Origin: Pseudomonas sp.
GTDB lineage: Bacteria; Pseudomonadota; Gammaproteobacteria; Pseudomonadales; Pseudomonadaceae
Assembly (NCBI GenBank): GCA_003527165.1
Contig: DPSI01000049.1
Span: forward strand, 1-14,449
Reading direction: 5' to 3'
Length of the DNA: 14,449 nt
This document shows, piece after piece, positions 1 through 8,388 of the stretch (its first letter is position 1; every line of letters starts with the position of its first letter). The translations under genes and the position numbers were made by a program. Below the pieces are notes generated by a model. The model saw nothing but the letters and a program-made list of their open reading frames with translations, had not been told where the DNA came from and did no database searches.

Positions 1-95
1 CGGGGAGAAAAGCCGCAGGGTACCGGGTCGAAACTTCAAACCCGTTCCCGAGGGCCCGCGGCGATGCCGGCCCTTGGCATGAAGATGAGGTGCCC

Positions 96-614
96 ATGCC
101 CAGTTCCGCTCCGCAACCCCAGCAGCTTCGTTTTTCCAGTGACGGACGCACCCCGAACAGTTCGCATCCGGTGCTGGTGTACCGCCAGCTGCCGCTGGCC
201 GGTACCGATTACGCCAGCGCGTTCGAGAACCTGTTCGACAGTCACCTGTGGCCGGCGCAATGGCGTGCGGGTGTCTATGACTACCACCACTACCATTCCA
301 CCGCCCATGAGGTGCTCGGCGTGTCGCGAGGCTCGGCGCGGCTGATGCTCGGCGGCGAGCAGGGGCAGGAAGTCGAGGTGAGCGCCGGAGACGCGCTGGT
401 GCTGCCGGCGGGCACCGGTCACTGCCAGCTCAGCGCCAGCGATGATTTCGAGGTGGTCGGGGGTTATCCGGTGGACCAGCAATACGATCTGCTGCGCCCG
501 GATGAAAGCAGCCATGATGAATCGCGGTCGCGCGCCGAGCGGGTCGGCGTCCCGGTGAGTGATCCGGTCGCCGGAACCCAGGGCGCACTGGTAACGCTAT
601 GGCGCCGCGAATGA
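96..614 (+). CDS. Small cupin-domain protein (YjlB-like)
   Basis: A 172-residue single-domain cupin, probably cytoplasmic as no signal peptide is visible. Cupin motif 1 is complete: H65, H67, E72 and G79 fit the HxH(x)4E(x)6G spacing. Motif 2 is also complete: G98, P104, G106 and H109 fit G(x)5PxG(x)2H. The metal-binding set (two His, one Glu, one His) is therefore intact. Family knowledge: short cupins of this kind bind a divalent metal and most have no assigned substrate; the overall pattern resembles the YjlB group. The ATG at 96 is preferred over the GTG at 90 because the purine-rich GAGG at 87-90 lies 5 nt before it. The gene is convergent with xpt and separated from it by about 50 bases. 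A bound-sugar or enzyme role cannot be told from sequence. Confidence 0.85.
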   Translation: MPSSAPQPQQLRFSSDGRTPNSSHPVLVYRQLPLAGTDYASAFENLFDSHLWPAQWRAGVYDYHHYHSTAHEVLGVSRGSARLMLGGEQGQEVEVSAGDALVLPAGTGHCQLSASDDFEVVGGYPVDQQYDLLRPDESSHDESRSRAERVGVPVSDPVAGTQGALVTLWRRE

Positions 615-667
615 AGCGCGCTACCCGAACGGTCTCCGGCGCGGCTGCGACGAAATCTCAATAGCCC

Positions 668-1252
<585 letters not shown>

Positions 1253-1302
1253 TCAAGCGTGGGCGGCCCGGTACCTCTGACGATTCGCCCTCCCGAAAGC
1301 CG

Positions 1303-1336
1303 ACTGGGCGCTGCGCCAAGATGGCGAGCGCCCAGT
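1303..1336 (-). terminator. Strong hairpin between the glycosidase operon and xpt
   Basis: Perfect 10-bp arms ACTGGGCGCT (1303-1312) and AGCGCCCAGT (1327-1336) enclose a further 5-bp stem CGCCA/TGGCG with an AGA loop and one bulged G. Read on the minus strand it is followed by GTCGGCTTTCGG, with only a short T run. It is probably the transcript end of the DUF1080 operon or a barrier before xpt. A structured xpt leader is the alternative. Confidence 0.5.
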
Positions 1337-1363
1337 CCGTTTCGATCCTGCATCCATTCGCCA

Positions 1364-1427
1364 GCTTTCCCGCAGCCTGGAAAGCCGCGCATTCTCGCTC
1401 AATTCCATGCTCGGGTCCAAGTGGACC
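1364..1427 (-). other. Two smaller stem-loops after the DUF1080 stop codon
   Basis: GCTTTCC (1364-1370) pairs with GGAAAGC (1379-1385) across an 8-nt loop. GGTCC (1414-1418) pairs with GGACC (1423-1427) across a 4-nt loop, starting 2 nt after the DUF1080 stop codon. Neither has a T tail. With the hairpin at 1303-1336 they make a cluster that could stop transcription or protect the 3' end of the operon mRNA. Confidence 0.35.
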
Positions 1428-1429
1428 GT

Positions 1430-2020
1430 TCAGTCAGGCATTTCGATCGACAAGCGGCGAAAGCGCGCGGCTTCGCCGTGGTGCTGCAGCACCAGATGGC
1501 CCTCCGCGGCTTGGGCGAAGCGTGGAAAGCCAGCGAACTTGCTTCGAGCGATGCTGGCACGCAGGCCCGGATCGTCGAGCCGATAGCGGACCACGCAGCG
1601 GCCGCGCAACCAGTGTTCGACATGGCCATCGTGAGCGACCAGCGCCGCGTCAATGAATTCGCCGGGCTCAACAGGCGTGTCCGGCTCGGCTGCCAGCAGC
1701 CCGTACAAGGCGCCGTTGCGTGTGGTGGGCTCACGACCGTCGGGGTGGCCGGCGTCGTCGAGTAACTGCATTTCCGGGCCGCTGTGCCAGCTGAGTACCG
1801 CGTTTTCTTCGACGCGGCAGAGCACGCCGGAGTTGCCGGCGACAGGCAGGGCGAACTCGAAACGGAAGATGAAATCGCGGTAGCGCCGCCGCGACACCAG
1901 GTCGACCCGCGGAGCCCCGGCGATGGCCTGGAGTTCACCGTCGCGGCTTCGCCAGCTGCCCGCCGGAAAGTCATCGGTATGCCAGCCGCGCCATTGGTCG
2001 GAGTCGAGTAGCCATTGCAT
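1430..2020 (-). CDS. DUF1080 / 3-keto-disaccharide hydrolase-like protein
   Basis: A 196-residue protein that is essentially one DUF1080 domain (concanavalin-like beta sandwich). Recognisable family blocks are DFIFRFEF with NSGVLCRV (residues 49-70), GPEMQLLDD (81-89), RNGALYGL (101-108) and the C-terminal GHLVLQHHG...FRRLSI (174-192). Known DUF1080 proteins include hydrolases of 3-keto-glycosides, but many members are untested. No signal peptide is visible, so it should act in the cytoplasm, unlike many secreted relatives. The ATG at 2020 is chosen because the domain starts there and it lies 4 nt after the stop of the GH13 gene; a longer reading back to 2068 would overlap that gene with a non-domain tail. 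It is the last gene of the operon with two GH13 enzymes, which supports a role on a glucoside. No 3-keto-forming dehydrogenase is present in the window, so the substrate is open. Confidence 0.8.
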   Translation of the reverse strand: MQWLLDSDQWRGWHTDDFPAGSWRSRDGELQAIAGAPRVDLVSRRRYRDFIFRFEFALPVAGNSGVLCRVEENAVLSWHSGPEMQLLDDAGHPDGREPTTRNGALYGLLAAEPDTPVEPGEFIDAALVAHDGHVEHWLRGRCVVRYRLDDPGLRASIARSKFAGFPRFAQAAEGHLVLQHHGEAARFRRLSIEMPD

Positions 2021-2024
2021 CGTC

Positions 2025-3644
2025 TTAGCCAAACAGCTGTTGTTTGCGACGCAGCCAGCGGTAGCCATAGCCGGTCAGACAGATCCGTAGCGGATGACCC
2101 TGGGGCTGCTCGTAGTCGCTATCGGCCAGTACGTCGACCATATCCTGCAAATCCTTTTCGGCGATCTCGACCTCGACATCCTGGTCCCCCAGATTCACCA
2201 GCATCAACACGGTCGAATCGTTGTCATGGCGAATGGCGAACACCGAGGAGCCGCCCGTCTCGACGGCGCGGTGTTGGCCGCCGCCGATTTCACGTAGGCC
2301 GATACGGGTACGAATCATGTTGCCGGTCTTGGCCAGCAAGGAATCGTCGCGCAGGGTCTGGGTGTAAACGTTTAGCTGCGGATAGCCGAATTCGCCTTCT
2401 TCGACCAGCGGTGCCGCCAGTTGCTGCGTGCTCACACAGGAGAACCCGGCGTTGGGCTCGTTAGACCACTGCATCGGGGTGCGTACCGCCAGACGCTCGG
2501 GTCGCGACAGATCGTCACCCATGCCGATCTCTTCACCCTAGCGGATGATGGGTGTGCCGGGCAGCGCGAACAGCAGTGCGTGGGCCATTGCGATGCGCCG
2601 TTCGTTTCCGTCGAGCATCGGTGCCAGACGTCGGCGGATGCCGCGGTTGTAGGCACGCATGTCCGGGTCGGGGGCGAAGGCCTGCATGACATCCTCGCGC
2701 TCGTCTTCGGTCAGCCGCTCCAGATCCAGCTCGTCGTGGTTGCGTAGCCAGATGGCGTATTGCGCGCGCTCGGGTGGTTCCGGCTGGCGCTCCAACGCTC
2801 GCTGAAGGGGCTCCGCCTCGCTGCGTGCTAGCGAAAGAAAGAAATGGTTGTTGGCCCAGAAGTTCAGCAGCAGGGTCAGTCGATCGCCTTCGCCGAAATA
2901 GTCGCGGTACTGTTCCGGCTCCACATCGACCTCGCCCAGCAGCACGGCTTCCGGTCGACGCAGGGTGACGAAGTCGCGCATGTGTTCGAGCAGCCAGTAG
3001 CCGTCCTCGCTGTTACCACCGCCGGCCTGTTCGATCAGATGCGAGGCGGCGTCGACGCGGAAGCCCGACACACCCAGGCGCAGCCAGAAAGCGATGATCC
3101 GTTCGATCTCCTTGACCACCTTCGGGTTGGCCAGATTCAGGTCCGGCTCATGGTTGTAGAACAGGTGGCGGTAGTACTGCCCGGCATCTTCGTCCCAGGT
3201 CCAGACGCTTTTTTCCACGGTGGGAAAGATCGGCTCGATGCTGTCGTCCGGCTCATCCGCCCAGATATAAAAGTCCCGGTAGGGCGACTTCGGGTCGCGC
3301 CGCGCCTCTTGAAACCAGCGGTGCTCGATCGAGGTGTGTTGCACCACCAGCTCGATCATCACATGCAGGCCCAGCTCCTCGGCCTTCTCCAGCAGATAGA
3401 CCACGTCGGCGAGATCACCGAAGCGTGGATCGACCTGCAGATGATCACTAACATCGTAGCCGGCGTCCCGGAACGGCGACTGGTAGAACGGCATCAGCCA
3501 GATGGCCGTAGCGCCCAGGCCGCGAACGTAATCCAGACGCTCGGTAACGCCGCGCAGATCGCCGCAGCCGTCACCATTAACGTCGAGGAACAATGACGGA
3601 TCGATCTGATAGATCACTGCATTCCGATACCAGAGTGGTCGCAT
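2025..3644 (-). pseudogene. GH13 trehalose-synthase-like glycosidase, interrupted by an amber codon
   Basis: Read through the stop this is a 539-codon GH13 alpha-amylase-family protein, closest in pattern to trehalose synthase/maltose glucosyltransferase (GH13_16-like). The catalytic set lies in the N-terminal part: nucleophile D198 (GFRVDAA), acid/base E238 (LLGEVD), and D304 in NHDEL. Codon 369 is TAG (2538-2540), right after LPGTPIIR and before GEEIGMGDDL in the same frame. Relatives have Tyr here (PIIRYGEE), so a single TAC/TAT to TAG change explains it. The 368-residue product would lack the last barrel strand and domain C. The remaining frame has an ATG at 2522, preceded by purine-rich GGTGAAGAG, so reinitiation is possible, but that piece has no catalytic residue. 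Conserved region I is also unusual, with E98 and Q102 where the family has Asp and Asn. A GGAGG (3654-3658) lies 9 nt before the ATG at 3644, one base after the preceding gene's stop. It is a pseudogene, a sequencing error, or read through by suppression. Confidence 0.85.
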
Positions 3645-3645
3645 C

Positions 3646-5181
3646 TCAGTGTTCCTCCGGGCTGAGAATCAGCGCCTGACCTGCCGCCAGTTCGCCGCTA
3701 TAGGATTCGCCTTCGCCCTGGGCGTCGCTGGCGATCTCGATTCGCCAGTGGCCTTTGATCGGGAAGGCATGGGGTTCGTCAGCGAAATTCAGGCAGATCA
3801 CCCGCTGGTCCTCATTCAATTGCCGTCTGTAGGCCAGCACGTTCGGGTGTGACGGCAATTCTTCCCAGTCACCGTGAAGCAGCGCCGGGCTGTTTTTGCG
3901 CGCGCCGATCAGCCGGCGGTAGAGCTCAAGGGTCGAGCCGGGTGCATGCAGCTGTCGTTCGGCGGCCAGCTCGTCGCTGTCGGGCGGGAACGGCAGCCAT
4001 GGCTGACTGCCCTCCCAGCCGTGGGGCGGCGCCGCGAGCCATGGGATCGGCGCGCGGCAGCCATCACGACCACCGGGGTCGACCTGCTCGTCAGGGTCGA
4101 TTACCGCGTCTTCCAGTCCCAGCTCCTCGCCCTGATAGATGAACGGCGTGCCGCGCAGGGTCAGTAGCAGTACCGCGGCGGCATGGGCGCTGCGCAGCGA
4201 GCCGTGATAGCGGCTGCGCTGACGAACGTTGTCGTGATTGGACAACACCCAGGTCGGCCAGGCGTTTGCCGGTTTCAGCAGCGCCTCGACGTCGCGGATG
4301 CAGGTGCGAAACATCACCGGTTCCCAAGGCGCATCAAGTGGCTGGAAATTGAAGGACATGTGCAATTCGTCGCCGGCCCCGTAGTACTGCAGGACTCGCT
4401 CGGTGGCGCGGATGTTGACCTCGCCGACCAGCACACGCTCGCCGGGGTAGCTGTCGACCAGCCGACGCATGCCGCGCAACAGCTCGTGGCTGTAGGGCTG
4501 GTCGTTGAATTCCACCAGCGGCTGGCCGGCCAGGCAGCGTGGATCGTCGGCGAAACTCGGGTCTTTGCCAGTGCAATGAATGACGTCGACCCGAAAGCCG
4601 TCGATGCCGCGGTCGAGCCAGAAGCGCAGGACGCCGTGCATCGCCTCGACCACCTGCGGATTGCGCCAGTTTAGATCCGGCTGCTCGGGCAGGAACAGGT
4701 GCAAGTAGTACTGCTGGCTGTGCTCGTCCCATGTCCAGGCGCTACCGGCGTTGAGAGCGGCGCGCCAGTTGTTGGGCTCGTCGCGCCAGATGTACCAGTC
4801 CCGTTTCGGGTTGTCCCGCGAGCTGCGCGATTCGATGAACCAGGGATGCTGATCGGAGGTGTGATTGGGAACGAAATCGAGCAGCACCCGAATACCCCGG
4901 GCATGCGCTTCGGCGATCAGCCGATCGATATCCTCAAGCGAGCCGAACAGCGGGTCGACGTCGCAATAATCGCTGATGTCGTAGCCGGCGTCGGCCATCG
5001 GCGAGCGGAAGATAGGCGACAGCCATAGGGCGTCGACGCCGAGAAAGTGCAGATGGTCGAGGTGGCGCAACACGCCATTGAGGTCGCCAACGCCGTCGCC
5101 GTTGCTGTCGGCAAAGGAGCGCGGATAGATCTGATAGACGGTGGCGCCTTTCCACCAGGGTGGCTGGGTTGACTCGCTCAT
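3646..5181 (-). CDS. GH13 alpha-glucosidase (GH13_23/GH13_30-like)
   Basis: A 511-residue intact GH13 enzyme expected to hydrolyse or transfer alpha-glucosyl units of small glucosides such as maltose or sucrose-like sugars. It opens with the typical WWKGATVYQIYPRSF (residues 9-23). The conserved regions are DFVPNHTS (102-109), QPDLNW (167-172), GFRVDVIH with nucleophile D199, LVGEVN with acid/base E254, and SNHDN with D317. GTPFIYQGEELG (345-356) is the intact counterpart of the site broken in the next gene. The GKDP after region II and the GGRDGCRAPIPW block (370-381) point to the alpha-glucosidase subfamilies rather than amylases. There is no signal peptide, so it acts in the cytoplasm on imported or internal sugars. 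It is first in the operon; its TGA is one base before the next ATG, giving translational coupling. The ATG at 5181 has a GGGAG (5187-5191) 5 nt upstream. Exact substrate is not readable from sequence. Confidence 0.9.
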   Translation of the reverse strand: MSESTQPPWWKGATVYQIYPRSFADSNGDGVGDLNGVLRHLDHLHFLGVDALWLSPIFRSPMADAGYDISDYCDVDPLFGSLEDIDRLIAEAHARGIRVLLDFVPNHTSDQHPWFIESRSSRDNPKRDWYIWRDEPNNWRAALNAGSAWTWDEHSQQYYLHLFLPEQPDLNWRNPQVVEAMHGVLRFWLDRGIDGFRVDVIHCTGKDPSFADDPRCLAGQPLVEFNDQPYSHELLRGMRRLVDSYPGERVLVGEVNIRATERVLQYYGAGDELHMSFNFQPLDAPWEPVMFRTCIRDVEALLKPANAWPTWVLSNHDNVRQRSRYHGSLRSAHAAAVLLLTLRGTPFIYQGEELGLEDAVIDPDEQVDPGGRDGCRAPIPWLAAPPHGWEGSQPWLPFPPDSDELAAERQLHAPGSTLELYRRLIGARKNSPALLHGDWEELPSHPNVLAYRRQLNEDQRVICLNFADEPHAFPIKGHWRIEIASDAQGEGESYSGELAAGQALILSPEEH

Positions 5182-5353
5182 GCTCGCTCCCTTTTCCGGT
5201 GTTCGGCAGGCCGGTGCAACGGACCTGTCTGGTTACGACTGACGCATGGCGCTCGGGTTCGCCGCCCGGTGATCTTCGTCGGGCGGTAATGAACGTCGGT
5301 CAGGATCGTCCGACTAAGCTAGCAGAAGCCTCAACGACCCTCAGGAGACCGCC
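5182..5353. promoter_or_regulatory. Divergent promoter region between glycosidase and GAPDH operons
   Basis: These 172 bases must hold the start signals for both divergent operons. An inverted repeat CCGCCCG (5262-5268) and CGGGCGG (5280-5286) with an 11-nt spacer sits mid-region with no T run, so it could be an operator. An imperfect 21-bp palindrome, CAGG (5207-5210) to CCTG (5224-5227), lies close to the glycosidase start. No convincing sigma-70 hexamer pair was found, and no HexR-like TTGT...ACAA site. Confidence 0.4.
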
Positions 5354-6364
5354 ATGTTGCGTATTGCTATCAATGGTTATGGCCGTATCGGCCGTGCCGT
5401 GTTGCGAGCCCTGTTCGAGCGAAATCTGGAGAACCAGATCCACATCGAGGCCATCAACGACCTCAGCGAGCGGTCAGCCATGGCCCATCTGACGCGCTTC
5501 GACACCACCTTCGGGCGCTTCCAGGGGCAGGTCGACCTGCACGACGACATGATGCAGATCCGTGGCCAGTCGATCCGGCTGTTGCAGGAGCGCGATCCCA
5601 GCCAGCTGCCGTGGAAACAGCTCGGGGTCGATGTGGTGCTGGAGTGTTCCGGCAAGTTCAAGAAGCGTGCACTGATCGATCAGCATCTGCAGGCCGGGGC
5701 CGCCCGCGTGTTCGCCTCACATCCGCTCGAGGGCGCCGACCTGACCGTGGTTTACGGCGTCAATCATGAGTTGCTCGACCGCAGCCAGCGGGTGATCTCC
5801 AATGCGTCCTGCACCACCAACTGCCTGGCGCCGCTGGCCAAGGTGCTGCACGAAGCGGTGGGCATCCGGCAGGGCCTGCTCAATACCGTGCACTCCTATA
5901 CCAACGACCAGAGCCTGCTGGACAAGGCGCACAAGGATCTCTACCGCGCCCGTGCCGCGGCGGAATCGATAATTCCCTCGACCACGGGCGCCGCCAAGGC
6001 CATCGGCCTGGTGTTGCCGGAGCTCGCAGGGCGTCTGGATGGCCTGGCGGTGCGGGTGCCGACGCCGAACGTGTCGCTGGTCGACCTGACCTTCACCGCC
6101 GAGCGTGCACCGGCGAGCGTCGAGGCGGTCAATCAGATCCTGCGCGACGGCGCGCGCAACCTGCCGCTGGGCGTGATGGAGTGCAACGACCTGCCGCTGG
6201 TCTCGCGCGACTTCTTCGGCTACCCGGCATCCTGCGTGGCCGATCTCAGCCATACGCGGGTGCAGGGCGAGCTGGTCAAGGTGCTGGCCTGGTACGACAA
6301 CGAGTGGGCATTCTCCAACCGCATGCTCGACGTGTTGCTGGCCTGGGGCAATGGCGCGGCCTGA
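5354..6364 (+). CDS. Glyceraldehyde-3-phosphate dehydrogenase family protein
   Basis: A 336-residue phosphorylating GAPDH-family protein that should oxidise an aldehyde phosphate with NAD and phosphate. The dinucleotide-binding NGYGRIGR is at residues 7-14, followed by INDL (34-37), which fits NAD preference. The catalytic SNASCTTNC places Cys153, with the partner His180 in HSYTNDQ, then STTGAAKAIG (209-218) and the C-terminal WYDNEW (313-318). All key residues are present and the length is normal. The segment ASHPLEGADLTVVYGVN (121-137) has SHP where ordinary GapA has a SAP-type motif, as in erythrose-4-phosphate dehydrogenase (Epd). The choice between a GapA paralogue and Epd is therefore not settled; the rest looks more GapA-like. 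An AGGAG (5343-5347) lies 6 nt before the ATG. It is first in a two-gene operon and divergent from the GH13 operon, which suggests a part in sugar breakdown. Confidence 0.88.
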   Translation: MLRIAINGYGRIGRAVLRALFERNLENQIHIEAINDLSERSAMAHLTRFDTTFGRFQGQVDLHDDMMQIRGQSIRLLQERDPSQLPWKQLGVDVVLECSGKFKKRALIDQHLQAGAARVFASHPLEGADLTVVYGVNHELLDRSQRVISNASCTTNCLAPLAKVLHEAVGIRQGLLNTVHSYTNDQSLLDKAHKDLYRARAAAESIIPSTTGAAKAIGLVLPELAGRLDGLAVRVPTPNVSLVDLTFTAERAPASVEAVNQILRDGARNLPLGVMECNDLPLVSRDFFGYPASCVADLSHTRVQGELVKVLAWYDNEWAFSNRMLDVLLAWGNGAA

Positions 6365-6366
6365 GC

Positions 6367-6990
6367 ATGGACCCTTCAGTTACCGATGGGGACAGCGTCT
6401 GGGCGTTGTCGCTGGCCGAATTTCGTGATGCGACGGCGGCCGACCGGCCCACGCCGGGCTGTGGCGCGGCGGCTGCGGTGGCCTCCGATATCGGCCTCGC
6501 ACTGGTGCTGAAGGGGCTTCGAATCAGCGAGGCGCGCAGCAGTGAATCGGCACGGCGACGGCTGCTGCAGGTCGCCGAGTCGCTGATCGGGCGTCCCGGT
6601 GCTTTCGCCGATGCGGATATCCGCGCCTTCCAGGAGTATCTGCAAGCCAGCCACCACCAGACGGCAGCAGCGGATCTGCAGACCGCGTCGCGCCAGGTCT
6701 GTGCAGTACCTCTGGCCACCGCGCGCAGTTGTCTGAAGGCGCTGGAACTGGCGAACGAGGCCTGGCCGCTAGTGGCCGCGGTGGTGCGCAGCGACATACA
6801 GGCTGGCGCGCTGCTGATTCATGCTGGGCTTCGTGCGGCGCTGATCAACGTCGAGGCCGATCTGGGCTCGATCGAGGACAACCAATCCCGCGAGAAGGTA
6901 GCCCAGTTGCATCGTCGCTTGCGGAGCGAGGCGGACGGTCTGCTGCAACGGCTGACCGGAATGGCCGAGCAGTCCGACTCCCGCAACTGA
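6367..6990 (+). CDS. Formiminotransferase-cyclodeaminase-like protein
   Basis: A 207-residue, mostly helical protein matching the stand-alone cyclodeaminase/cyclohydrolase fold (FTCD C-terminal family, FchA-like). The hallmark is the N-terminal TPGCGAAAAVASDIG (residues 29-43), corresponding to the TPGGGS-type folate-binding helix start, after the usual LAEFRDATA lead-in. The C-terminal half, with ANEAWPLVAAVVRSDIQAGALLI, fits the family's last helices. Known members act on formimino- or methenyl-tetrahydrofolate. Cys replaces a Gly in the TPGGG motif and Ala replaces the usual Ser after it, so activity is uncertain. The ATG at 6367 lies 2 nt after the GAPDH stop codon; an open stretch further upstream merely overlaps GAPDH in another frame. 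Tight coupling with GAPDH suggests co-expression, though the biochemical link between the two is unknown. The ribosome-binding site is weak, consistent with translational coupling. Confidence 0.75.
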   Translation: MDPSVTDGDSVWALSLAEFRDATAADRPTPGCGAAAAVASDIGLALVLKGLRISEARSSESARRRLLQVAESLIGRPGAFADADIRAFQEYLQASHHQTAAADLQTASRQVCAVPLATARSCLKALELANEAWPLVAAVVRSDIQAGALLIHAGLRAALINVEADLGSIEDNQSREKVAQLHRRLRSEADGLLQRLTGMAEQSDSRN

Positions 6991-7019
6991 CGCGGCGCGT
7001 AACCAGTGGCCCGTCTATC

Positions 7020-7130
7020 CTAAAACGAGAATAAAAGTCCCATTTTGGCTTGACGGCTCGCGGTTAACTTTCCTAGTCTCATGTCCATAGCGAGACCGAA
7101 AGTACCAAAATAAAAACGAGACCTCGTCTC
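7020..7130 (+). promoter_or_regulatory. Repeat-rich promoter/operator region upstream of the dehydrogenase operon
   Basis: An AT-richer stretch in a GC-rich window. AAAACGAGA occurs twice as a direct repeat (7022-7030 and 7113-7121). ATTTTGG (7042-7048) is inverted as CCAAAAT (7105-7111). GTCTC (7076-7080) pairs with GAGAC (7092-7096), and GAGAC-CTC-GTCTC (7118-7130) is a perfect small palindrome. TTGACG (7050-7055) is a good -35, with a weak TAGTCT (7074-7079) 18 nt on. The repeats overlap and flank this promoter, as expected for a regulator binding site, perhaps for the IclR-family protein encoded at the end of the operon. The rest of the 6991-7216 gap shows nothing else. Confidence 0.45.
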
Positions 7131-7216
7131 TCACCGAAGCGGAGTATCACGCTGCTGCCTTTACCGGAGCCCATCCGGCGCGAGAGCAGAGCCGTCCGCA
7201 CCTTTGGAGAAGCCCC

Positions 7217-8383
<1,167 letters not shown>

Positions 8384-8388
8384 CCCCC

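Noticed and set aside
64..345. Open frame starting at ATG 64 overlapping the cupin gene
   Set aside because: Different frame from the cupin, with Cys/Arg/Thr-rich translation and no domain. Bases 1-89 otherwise show only a small ATGCC/GGCAT stem (64-80) and no supported gene.
2025..2522. Separate small gene starting at the ATG at 2522
   Set aside because: Its sequence is the continuation of the GH13 frame (barrel end and domain C) and has no independent catalytic site; it is treated as part of the interrupted gene.
2538..2540. TAG decoded as pyrrolysine or another special residue
   Set aside because: Pseudomonads are not known to carry the pyrrolysine system, the family position is an ordinary Tyr, and no recoding element is visible.
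5207..5227. Imperfect 21-bp palindrome as a LacI-type operator
   Set aside because: Only about two thirds of positions are symmetric and the centre does not match a known operator; too weak to call as a site.
6181..6366. N-terminal extension of the cyclodeaminase-like protein
   Set aside because: It would overlap the GAPDH gene in another frame, and the domain starts just after the ATG at 6367.
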